Shown here: positions 6,211-11,826 of the stretch, piece after piece
Layout of the letters: each line of letters opens with the position of its first letter
Position numbering within the stretch: position 1 is the stretch's first letter
NCBI GenBank assembly: GCA_964344625.1
Contig: CAYFNZ010000031.1
Location: 1 to 12,053, forward strand
Source of the DNA: JAAYEL01 sp964344625
GTDB lineage: Bacteria > Bacillota > Clostridia > Tissierellales > Peptoniphilaceae
Length of the DNA stretch: 12,053 nt
Reading direction: 5' to 3'
Notes under the pieces: model-generated
Told to the model about the DNA's origin: nothing
What the model saw: the letters and a program-made list of their open reading frames with translations, nothing else
The model's database searches: none
Program-made: the position numbers and the translations under genes

Positions 6211-7519
6211 CTTCCCCTCCTATTTGGTCCTGTATTTCTGATATTTCTACGCCTATTTTTTTCATGTCTTCTTCAAAGTCTGGATAGGACTTGTTAATCG
6301 CTTGAAAGTCCTCAATAGTAACTTGAATTTCATTGTCATTTTTGTCAGTCAAGCCTGCCGCAACGAGGCCTGCCATGACTAGCCTATGGTCCTTATGGGA
6401 GTCTATGGTGCAAGATTTTAAGTCCCCTGGAAGGACTATAAATTTATCCCCATCTACATAGGACTTGGCTCCCAGCCTCCTATGTAGGTTAAGGACAGCC
6501 TCCACCCTGTCAGACTCCTTAAGTCTTAGCCTATTGATATTGTGAAAAACAGATTTTTCTTCACAAGAAAGGGCCAAGACGCTTAAGACCGGAAATAGGT
6601 CGATATTTTCTTCTATGTCCATGTCAAATGCATAAAGTTTAGATTTCTGAACTTTTAATTCTTGGTCCTGCCATTCAAGGTTCGCCCCCTGGCTTTTAAG
6701 GATTTCAACTATGTTTTTATCCCCTTGGTAAGAATTTTTGTTTAGTCCCCTTATCCTTAAGTTGCCTTTTAGAAGGCCTAGGGCTATTGCTACCAGGGCA
6801 TTGGACCAGTCGCCTTCTATCTTTATTTCTTTAATAGGATTATTACTATATTCTAAATTTTTAATCTTGTCTATGATTATCTTGTCTTTTAGAATTTTTA
6901 CATCATAGGAAAATTCCCTCATGACACCTGCTGTCATCTCAATGTATGCAAGGGACTTTACCTTTCCTAGCAAGTCGATTTCTATATGGTCTGCTATAAA
7001 TGATGATGCCATCATAAGGCCTGAGATGTATTGGCTGGAAATGTCTGCCCTGAGTTTGTAATATATGCCATCTGGGCCTCCTGCCTCGATTTGCCCCTGG
7101 CCTATAAAGGGAAGTTTTTGGTCGCTAAAGTTTACCCCCTTTTGGCTAAGCTGGTCAAGTAAGTCCCCAAGAGGCCTTTCTGGAAGCCTCCCCCTGCCTG
7201 TAAATTCATAACTTCCTTCTTCTATAAAGGCGTAGGGTAGGATAAATCTTAGGGAAGAGCCGGATTCTTTGAAGTCCAAAACATTGTCGCTTGTTTTTTC
7301 AAAGCCATTTATGGTTAGAAAAAGTTTAGAAACTTGAACTTTTGACCCGATTTTTTGAAGGGCTTCTACGGTCACACCCACATCATCGCACATGCCCTTG
7401 TAGGTGATTTTCACTCCTTTTGACCTTGATGCCATGATTAAATACCTATGAAAAAGGGACTTAGAAGCTGGTATTTCTATGTCCCCCTTTATTTCTTTGA
7501 TTCTTATTTTTTTTATCAT
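6200..7519 (-). CDS. aroA: 3-phosphoshikimate 1-carboxyvinyltransferase (EPSP synthase)
   Basis: EPSP synthase transfers the enolpyruvyl group of PEP to shikimate 3-phosphate, step six of the pathway. The 439 residues show IPASKSLFHR at 16-25 (Lys20, Ser21, Arg25 for substrates), ESGSSLRF at 85-92, GRGRLPERPLGDL at 108-120, DISSQYISG, GDWSNA, LKESDRVEA and DHRLVMAG, in the family order across the two inside-out domains. Length is normal. The ATG at 7519 overlaps the aroB stop codon (ATGA), so translation is probably coupled. The PEP/glyphosate loop differs from the class I pattern NAGTAMRP: the positions of Thr and Pro are Ser88 and Phe92. Confidence 0.96.
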   Translation of the reverse strand: MIKKIRIKEIKGDIEIPASKSLFHRYLIMASRSKGVKITYKGMCDDVGVTVEALQKIGSKVQVSKLFLTINGFEKTSDNVLDFKESGSSLRFILPYAFIEEGSYEFTGRGRLPERPLGDLLDQLSQKGVNFSDQKLPFIGQGQIEAGGPDGIYYKLRADISSQYISGLMMASSFIADHIEIDLLGKVKSLAYIEMTAGVMREFSYDVKILKDKIIIDKIKNLEYSNNPIKEIKIEGDWSNALVAIALGLLKGNLRIRGLNKNSYQGDKNIVEILKSQGANLEWQDQELKVQKSKLYAFDMDIEENIDLFPVLSVLALSCEEKSVFHNINRLRLKESDRVEAVLNLHRRLGAKSYVDGDKFIVLPGDLKSCTIDSHKDHRLVMAGLVAAGLTDKNDNEIQVTIEDFQAINKSYPDFEEDMKKIGVEISEIQDQIGGEDEI

Positions 7520-8622
7520 AAGCCCAAAAACTCCCTGAGGTCTTTTAAGTCTACATTCAAGGTAAATGCTGAGCCCAAGGCATTTAACATGACTAATTTG
7601 ATAGAGTCTTCCTCATTTTTCTTATCTAGACTGATGTATCTTTCGATTTCTTCATATGTAAAGTTGAATTCATAAGGAAGCTTGTTGATTTTTAGGATTT
7701 CAATTAGCAGGTCGCTTGGCTTTATGTCCCCAAATTTTCTTATCAAGTCCCTGTTCGGAAGCCTTTTTGGTAAAAAGCCTTTTTCTTCTGATAGCTTGGT
7801 CATAAATACCATGCCTATGGCTACGGCCTCTCCATGCCTTAATTCATAGGCTGAAAGCTTTTCTAGGGCGTGGGCTAGGGTGTGCCCAAAGTTTAGTTCC
7901 ATCCTAGATGCCTTATCGAATTCATCGTTTTTTATCTTGTGGTATTTCGCCTTAATCGATTGGCCGATTACTTCATAGAGACAGGCCTTGTCAGACCTTA
8001 GGTCCCCATCTAAGAGGTTAATCATGCCAGGGCTGTTGATAAAGGCCATCTTTATTGATTCTGCTATGCCCTCGTAAAATATCCTGTCATTTAGGCTTTC
8101 AAAGACATCTATGTCACAGACTACCCTGCTCGGTTGCTTGAAGGTCCCAACTAGGTTTTTGCCTTGGTCTAGGTTGATGGCTGTCTTTCCTCCTACGCTG
8201 GCATCTACCGCCGCCAAGGTCGTTGTTGGAACTAGGACGTGGGGCATCCCCCTCATATAGAGGCTGGCAGCTAGGCCTGAGATGTCGCAGATTACTCCGC
8301 CTCCGATAGCCACAATCATGTCTGTTTTCCTAAAGGAATTTTCAGCTAGGGTGTTTAGAATCTTGAATAAATTGTCTAGGTTTTTTTCTTTTTCTCCAAA
8401 GTCAAATATTAGTCTTTCAACTACTTGTTTGTGGGAAGAAAAGCTATTATCTATCTTCATGCCATACAGTTTCCAGACGATTTCATCGCTTATGATAAGG
8501 ACCTTTTGGTCGTGCCTTACCCCTATATGGTCATATAAGTTTTCAATTATTTGCTCTCCAAGTATAAATTGGTAATTACTTGATAACTTGATATCTATAA
8601 TTTGATTGATAATAGCCTTCAT
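7516..8622 (-). CDS. aroB: 3-dehydroquinate synthase
   Basis: AroB cyclises DAHP to 3-dehydroquinate using NAD and a divalent metal. In the 368-residue protein the NAD-binding GGG is at 107-109, followed by GLAASLYMRGMPHVLVPTTT, DASVGGKTAIN at 140-150 and GKNLVGTFKQP. The metal ligands match Glu188 (AESIK), His247 (NFGHT) and His263 (RHGEA). Length is normal. The ATG at 8622 follows GAGGGG and starts three bases after the aroF stop; the gene ends with a four-base overlap into aroA. Confidence 0.96.
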   Translation of the reverse strand: MKAIINQIIDIKLSSNYQFILGEQIIENLYDHIGVRHDQKVLIISDEIVWKLYGMKIDNSFSSHKQVVERLIFDFGEKEKNLDNLFKILNTLAENSFRKTDMIVAIGGGVICDISGLAASLYMRGMPHVLVPTTTLAAVDASVGGKTAINLDQGKNLVGTFKQPSRVVCDIDVFESLNDRIFYEGIAESIKMAFINSPGMINLLDGDLRSDKACLYEVIGQSIKAKYHKIKNDEFDKASRMELNFGHTLAHALEKLSAYELRHGEAVAIGMVFMTKLSEEKGFLPKRLPNRDLIRKFGDIKPSDLLIEILKINKLPYEFNFTYEEIERYISLDKKNEEDSIKLVMLNALGSAFTLNVDLKDLREFLGL

Positions 8623-8625
8623 AAT

Positions 8626-9393
8626 TTACCCCTCTATTATTCTTTTGATTTCTCTTGATTTGTCTATTATTGGCTCCAATTCTTCTGGTAGTATAGCTTG
8701 GTCCTTGTCTGTTAGAGCCTCTTCAGGCTTGTCGTGAACCTCGATTATAAAGCCGTCTGCTCCTGCAGCTATCCCTGCTAGGGCGACTGGGGATACGTAT
8801 CTTGCAATCCCCGTGGCATGTGATGGGTCCACTATGACCTTGTAAGGGGTCCTTTCTTTTAATATAGGTATAGAGCTAATGTCAAGTGTGTATCTTGTGG
8901 AATTTTCAAAGGTCCTTATTCCTCTTTCGCAAAGGATTATCTTGTCATTGCCCATGGAGCTTATATACTTTGCAGACTGGATAAACTCTTCCAGGGTTGA
9001 TCCCATGCCTCTTTTTAGAAGGATGTACTTGTCGGTCTTTCCCAGCTCCTTTAAGAGCTCGTAGTTTTGCATGTTTCTGGTTCCAACCTGTAAGATGTCA
9101 ATGCCTTCAAAAAAGTCTAAATGCCTTGGGTCGACAATTTCAGATACCACAAAAAGGCCTTCCTCTTTTTTCAAATCCCTTAGGTAGTCAAGACCTCTTT
9201 TACCAATTCCTTGGAAGCTATCCGGTGATGTCCTAGGCTTGTAGGCTCCACCCCTTATTATTTTTATGCCCCTGTCCTTAAGTTTTTTCCCTATCCTGAA
9301 GACTTGGTCCCTATCTTCTATGGAGCAGGGACCAGCTATAAATACTTCTTCTGCCAGAATTTCTTCTAATCTTTCTTTTTGATTCTTATGCAT
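8626..9393 (-). CDS. aroF: DAHP synthase, type I-beta, catalytic core only
   Basis: This enzyme condenses PEP and erythrose 4-phosphate, the first committed step. The 255 residues hold AGPCSIE at 20-26 (metal ligand Cys23), RGGAYKPRTSPDSFQG at 47-62, KRGMGSTLEEF near 127, DPSHATG at 189-195 (His192) and FIIEVH (Glu218), the pattern of the short bacterial I-beta/KDO8P-synthase-like group. The N-terminal ferredoxin-like regulatory domain of Thermotoga-type enzymes and the fused chorismate mutase of Bacillus-type enzymes are both absent, so I see no built-in feedback site. The start codon overlaps the apt stop as TAATG and has no clear ribosome binding site, suggesting translational coupling to apt. 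Confidence 0.95.
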   Translation of the reverse strand: MHKNQKERLEEILAEEVFIAGPCSIEDRDQVFRIGKKLKDRGIKIIRGGAYKPRTSPDSFQGIGKRGLDYLRDLKKEEGLFVVSEIVDPRHLDFFEGIDILQVGTRNMQNYELLKELGKTDKYILLKRGMGSTLEEFIQSAKYISSMGNDKIILCERGIRTFENSTRYTLDISSIPILKERTPYKVIVDPSHATGIARYVSPVALAGIAAGADGFIIEVHDKPEEALTDKDQAILPEELEPIIDKSREIKRIIEG

Positions 9394-9911
9394 TACTTGT
9401 TGTACTTAATTACGGAAAATGTCTTGTAGTCTTTTAACAAGTCCATTCCCTTAAGGTCTGTAAGCTCGATTAAAAATCCTACGCAGCTTACTATGGCCCC
9501 TGTTGCTTCTACTAGTTTTGTAGCTGCAAGGGCTGTTCCACCTGTAGCCAATAAGTCATCAAGAATCAAAACTTTATCCCCCTTGGATAAAACGTCAGCA
9601 TGCATTTGGATAGAATTTGATCCATACTCTAGGTCATATTCCATTTCAAGAACTTCACCTGGAAGCTTGCCTGGCTTTCTTATCGGTATGAATCCCTTGT
9701 TTAATTTATAGGCAAGTGGAGCTCCCATGATAAAGCCTCTAGCTTCTATACCTACTACATAATCAAAGTCTACATCCTTAACAGCTTCTGCAACTTGATT
9801 GATTGTTTCTTGAAAAACATCCTTGTCCTTCAACAATGTAGTGATATCCTTAAAACTAATTCCTTCTTTTGGGAAGTCCTCTATTACTCTAACTTTAGAT
9901 TTTAAATCCAT
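9393..9911 (-). CDS. apt: adenine phosphoribosyltransferase
   Basis: Apt salvages adenine with PRPP to AMP in the cytoplasm. The 172-residue protein has VRVIEDFPKEGISFKDITTLL at the N-terminus, GIEARGFIMGAPLAYKL, IPIRKPGKLPGEV, and the PRPP-binding loop VLILDDLLATGGTALAA near residues 114-130. Length fits the family. The ATG at 9911 follows GGAGG at rather long spacing (12 bases). It is the first gene after the promoter at 9956-9984 and overlaps aroF by one base, so a purine salvage enzyme heads the shikimate operon. No biochemical link is obvious. Confidence 0.96.
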   Translation of the reverse strand: MDLKSKVRVIEDFPKEGISFKDITTLLKDKDVFQETINQVAEAVKDVDFDYVVGIEARGFIMGAPLAYKLNKGFIPIRKPGKLPGEVLEMEYDLEYGSNSIQMHADVLSKGDKVLILDDLLATGGTALAATKLVEATGAIVSCVGFLIELTDLKGMDLLKDYKTFSVIKYNK

Positions 9912-9955
9912 CTTTATTATTTTCCTCCGTGCTAATCACATATTAATACAAGATA

Positions 9956-9984
9956 ATTATAGCACAAATACAAATCAAGCAAAA
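9956..9984 (-). promoter_or_regulatory. probable promoter of the apt-aro operon
   Basis: On the minus strand a perfect -10 box TATAAT (9961-9956) lies 45 bases before the apt ATG. The -35 is less clear: TTTTGC (9984-9979) at 17-base spacing or TTGCTT (9982-9977) at 15. It is the only good promoter seen between here and the kinase gene, so it probably drives all six aro-region genes. Confidence 0.65.
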
Positions 9985-10003
9985 AGTAATTGCTTTGAAA
10001 ATC

Positions 10004-10103
10004 NNNNNNNNNNNNNNNNNNNNNNNNNNNNNNNNNNNNNNNNNNNNNNNNNNNNNNNNNNNNNNNNNNNNNNNNNNNNNNNNNNNNNNNNNNNNNNNNN
10101 NNN
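10004..10103. other. assembly gap of 100 N
   Basis: Exactly 100 undetermined bases. This is the usual placeholder for a scaffold join, so the real distance and the missing sequence are unknown. It removes the 3' part of the membrane-protein remnant on its right. Confidence 0.99.
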
Positions 10104-10292
10104 GCAAATACGGTAACTAGGACTGCAAAGGTTACTGCAAAAAATATCAAGGCCAAAGGTAGTCCAACTGGCAAGGCCAAAATATATAAAGCTAGGGTCT
10201 TAAAGGTTGAAAAGCTCTTTTTCACTCCCTCGTCCTCTTCACTTAAAATCGATAATTTGGACCTAAGCTCATTAATATACAGTCCTATTCAT
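10104..10292 (-). pseudogene. frameshifted remnant of a DUF1700-like membrane protein, 3' end lost in gap
   Basis: An ATG at 10292 with GAGGAGG upstream overlaps the end of the PadR-like gene, but its frame reads only MNRTVY before TAA. In the shifted frame the bases read YINELRSKLSILSEEDEG followed by KSFSTFKTLALYILALP and a hydrophobic helix (VGLPLALIFFAVTFAVL) before the gap. DUF1700 proteins begin with a MNxxEFLxELRxxLxxL segment and end in similar helices, and they often follow a PadR gene. Here about 50-60 residues usual between the N-terminal motif and the membrane part seem missing, and a net shift of one base occurs in the first codons. A shorter GTG start at 10225 would give only the membrane part. 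The family call is from motif resemblance and context. Confidence 0.5.
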
Positions 10293-10443
10293 CTTCTACC
10301 TCCTCACCATCATCATTGGTTATTGTGTCTATAATCACCTTAAATTCTTCCCATTCCTTCTGGTACTCTTCGAGTTTATCCTTATCCCTCAACAAGGATA
10401 GTACACAAAAATCCATCAAGGTCGAACTTATTGGAAATGCCAT
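10285..10443 (-). CDS. 52-residue PadR-family remnant lacking the winged helix core
   Basis: PadR proteins are dimeric repressors with an N-terminal winged helix and a C-terminal dimerisation helix, usually about 100-110 residues in this subfamily. This frame begins MAFPISSTLMDFCVLSLLRD, a good match to the first PadR helix, and then jumps to KLEEYQKEWEEFKVIIDTI, a good match to the end of PadR proteins. The recognition helix and wing, about 55 residues, are gone without a frame change. The bases at the join include a GGATAA-GGATAA direct repeat. Start ATG, a strong GAGGAGG site, a promoter and a large palindrome upstream all remain. It could be a decayed gene or an expressed mini-protein; I favour decay. 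Confidence 0.6.
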   Translation of the reverse strand: MAFPISSTLMDFCVLSLLRDKDKLEEYQKEWEEFKVIIDTITNDDGEEVEDE

Positions 10444-10479
10444 ATGACCTCCTCTATCTAATTTTATCTTTCCTAAACT

Positions 10480-10580
10480 CTAGCCACCCGCTTGGCGGGT
10501 TGTTACTTCTTTCGCACTATTTTCGTGCTCAAGCCTCTAAAGAGAACAAAGGCTAGCCCTTTTGCCAAACGACTAGGGCT
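10480..10580 (-). promoter_or_regulatory. multi-hairpin element in the leader of the PadR-like gene
   Basis: CTAGCC (10480-10485) pairs with GGCTAG (10551-10556) and encloses three local hairpins: ACCCGC-TTG-GCGGGT (10486-10500), GCAC/GTGC (10514-10528) and CTCT-AA-AGAG (10535-10544). A fourth stem, AGCCCT/AGGGCT (10555-10560 and 10575-10580), adjoins it and competes for two bases. With the promoter at 10632-10659 this would be within a minus-strand leader of about 180 bases. I do not recognise the element; it lacks the TGGNACCGCG core of T-boxes. Confidence 0.45.
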
Positions 10581-10590
10581 TGTTATATGA

Positions 10591-10623
10591 GATATCATAT
10601 TATATGTCATATAATATTGTATC
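10591..10623. promoter_or_regulatory. 33-bp near-perfect palindrome, candidate PadR operator
   Basis: The core ATATTATATG (10597-10606) and CATATAATAT (10608-10617) are perfect inverted repeats around one base. The dyad continues outward as GATA (10591-10594) and TATC (10620-10623), interrupted by two unpaired positions on each side. It starts about 9 bases after the -10 box, so it covers the expected transcription start of the PadR-like gene. AT-rich dyads with ATG...CAT half-sites are typical of PadR operators. Confidence 0.6.
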
Positions 10624-10631
10624 TTGATTAT

Positions 10632-10659
10632 GTTATACATCGTATAGTATTTGTGCCAA
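10632..10659 (-). promoter_or_regulatory. promoter of the PadR-like gene
   Basis: On the minus strand TTGGCA (10659-10654) and TATAAC (10637-10632) are 16 bases apart. The palindrome at 10591-10623 lies just downstream. Confidence 0.6.
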
Positions 10660-10718
10660 TATATTTTTGTGGATTTTACATGGAATTAATATTGGAAGAT
10701 GGGCTTGGAGGGAAGGGA

Positions 10719-10770
10719 CCTAGCCTATAAGTGGTCGCAGGGGTCCTATTTACCTACTCTTATAGCTAGG
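10719..10770. repeat. long inverted repeat of unknown role
   Basis: CCTAGCCTATAAG (10719-10731) pairs with CTTATAGCTAGG (10759-10770) with one bulged base and a 27-base loop. It stands between the PadR promoter and the palindrome array. Neither side has a U-tract, so it is not a plain terminator. The rest of 10660-10783 shows no gene or other site. Confidence 0.5.
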
Positions 10771-10783
10771 ATTGCTAGGAACT

Positions 10784-11059
10784 ACACGTCCTTTCAGCGA
10801 TTTCGACAAAAAGACGTGTTGGAATTTTTTGAAAATTACACGTCCTTTCCTTGTTTTTGGTAAAAGGACGTGTTGAAAATTACACGTCCTTTCAGCGATT
10901 TTGGCAAAAAGACGTGTTGAAAATTACACGTCCTTTCAGCGTTTTCGACAAAAAGACGTGTTGAAATCTACACGTCCTTTCAGCGATTTCGGCAAAAGGA
11001 CGTGTTGGAAGCCCAAAATTTCTACACGTCCTTTCCTTATTTTTGGTAAAAGGACGTGT
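10784..11059. repeat. array of six 36-bp palindromic repeats
   Basis: Units lie at 10784-10819, 10838-10873, 10882-10917, 10926-10961, 10970-11005 and 11024-11059. Each begins ACACGTCCTTTC and ends GACGTGT, forming an 11-bp stem with a 13- to 14-base loop. Loops fall in two types: CAGCG followed by TTTTCG-like bases (units 1, 3, 4, 5) and CCTT(G/A)TTTTTGGT (units 2, 6). Spacers are 8 bases (TGAAAATT or TGAAATCT) within the middle and 18 bases at both ends, so start-to-start distances are 54, 44, 44, 44, 54. The spacers are too short and too alike for CRISPR. It lies downstream of the pfpI terminator and is not coding in any frame. Confidence 0.95.
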
Positions 11060-11095
11060 TGGAAATCTTAAAATTTACTAAATACCCTAGGGGAC

Positions 11096-11142
11096 AAAGA
11101 AAAAAAGGACGTTTTGGCATTGTCCATGTGCTTAACGTCCTT
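11096..11142 (-). terminator. rho-independent terminator of the pfpI-like gene
   Basis: On the minus strand AAGGACGTT (11142-11134) pairs perfectly with AACGTCCTT (11113-11105) across a 20-base loop, and the T-run continues through 11100 and TTTG beyond. It starts 15 bases after the stop codon. The stem shares the AGGACGT core with the neighbouring palindrome array, which may be no more than chance or may hint at its origin. Confidence 0.8.
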
Positions 11143-11157
11143 GGGTGAAGTGGTTTT

Positions 11158-11727
11158 TTATAGTTTTTCTTTTAGAAGATCAAATAGGATGTCTTTTCTG
11201 ATTGCTTCCATTTTTTCTCTTCCTTTTAGGAGCTCGATTAGTTCTAGGGCTAGTAAGACTGCTGTTGCTGGGCCCCTAGATGTGATGATGTTTTCGTCGA
11301 CTACGATTAGGTCGTCCTTGTATTGGCAGGCTGACTTTAGGAATTTATCGAAGCCAGGGTAGGATGTGACCTTCTTGTCTTTGATGACGCCGGCATTTTC
11401 CAAGACGATTGGGGCTGCGCAGATTGCTGATATTGCCTTGCCGTTTTTGTCGAAGTCCCTGATTAGGTCTAGGACTTTTTCGTCTTCTGATAGGCTCTTT
11501 GCGCCTGGCATGCCGCCTGGTAAGAAGATTAGGTCTGCTTGGTCTTTGTCTAGGTCTGCCAGGGTCAGGTTGGCTTGGACCTTGATGCCATGGGAGCCTG
11601 TAACTGTGATGTCTTCTTCGGTTGAGACCATGTCTACTGTGATTTCTGCCCTTCTTAGGTAGTCTACTATGGTCAAAGCTTCTATTTCTTCAAATCCATT
11701 TTTTAATAAAACTAAAACCTTAGTCAT
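11158..11727 (-). CDS. DJ-1/PfpI family protein (ThiJ/YajL-like)
   Basis: The 189 residues fit the DJ-1 branch of the PfpI superfamily: an N-terminal VLVLLKNGFEEIEALTIVDYLRRA with the conserved Glu16, FLPGGMPGAKSLSED near 68-82, the nucleophile elbow AICAAP with Cys103, and TSRGPATAVLLALELIELL near the C-terminus. Length is usual. The His that follows in human DJ-1 (THP) is Tyr here (SYPG). Family members act as stress chaperones or are reported as glyoxalase or deglycase enzymes; the exact activity cannot be read from sequence. The ATG at 11727 follows AAGGAGGAAG. It is a single-gene unit with its own promoter (11776-11804) and terminator, and is intact among decaying neighbours. Confidence 0.93.
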   Translation of the reverse strand: MTKVLVLLKNGFEEIEALTIVDYLRRAEITVDMVSTEEDITVTGSHGIKVQANLTLADLDKDQADLIFLPGGMPGAKSLSEDEKVLDLIRDFDKNGKAISAICAAPIVLENAGVIKDKKVTSYPGFDKFLKSACQYKDDLIVVDENIITSRGPATAVLLALELIELLKGREKMEAIRKDILFDLLKEKL

Positions 11728-11775
11728 TGCTTCCTCCTTTGTTTTTGCGTTCTCTACTCTTTATTTATACCCCAT

Positions 11776-11804
11776 ATTATAAGAAGTCCCTGAAGTTTTT
11801 TCAA
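11776..11804 (-). promoter_or_regulatory. promoter of the DJ-1/PfpI gene, embedded in a hairpin
   Basis: On the minus strand TTGAAA (11804-11799) and a perfect TATAAT (11781-11776) are 17 bases apart. The -35 box lies across the loop of the hairpin at 11785-11817 that ends the preceding gene, and the spacer is its stem. Confidence 0.75.
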
Positions 11805-11817
11805 AACTTCAGGGACT
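11785..11817. terminator. 15-bp perfect hairpin, terminator with better U-tract on the plus strand
   Basis: Positions 11785-11799 pair perfectly with 11803-11817 across a three-base loop. The plus strand then has CCTC and seven T; the minus strand has TCTTAT, a poorer tract, and seven A upstream. It follows the flavoprotein stop codon by about 10 bases, so it probably ends that gene, and the symmetric A/T flanks suggest it works in both directions. Confidence 0.75.
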
Positions 11818-11826
11818 CCTCTTTTT

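Noticed and set aside
9932..10225. 97-residue reading frame running through the N gap
   Set aside because: The frame through unknown bases has no meaning. Only 10104-10292 is treated as a remnant, and the part left of the gap is non-coding DNA ahead of apt.
10480..10580. T-box leader
   Set aside because: A GGGTGGCTA stretch on the minus strand recalls the T-box end, but the ACCGCG part, the specifier stem and a terminator are missing, and the downstream gene is not an amino-acid gene.
10784..11059. CRISPR array with 36-bp repeats
   Set aside because: The repeat length fits but the spacers are 8 or 18 bases and nearly identical, the repeats are full palindromes that vary in the middle, and no cas gene is present.
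10784..11059. Replication origin-like iterons
   Set aside because: There are no DnaA boxes, no rep gene and no typical AT-rich unwinding region; the repeats are palindromes rather than directional iterons.
11105..11142. Seventh copy of the palindrome array
   Set aside because: It shares AGGACGT but the arms are in the opposite order, the loop is unrelated, and a T-run follows, so it is a normal terminator of the pfpI-like gene.
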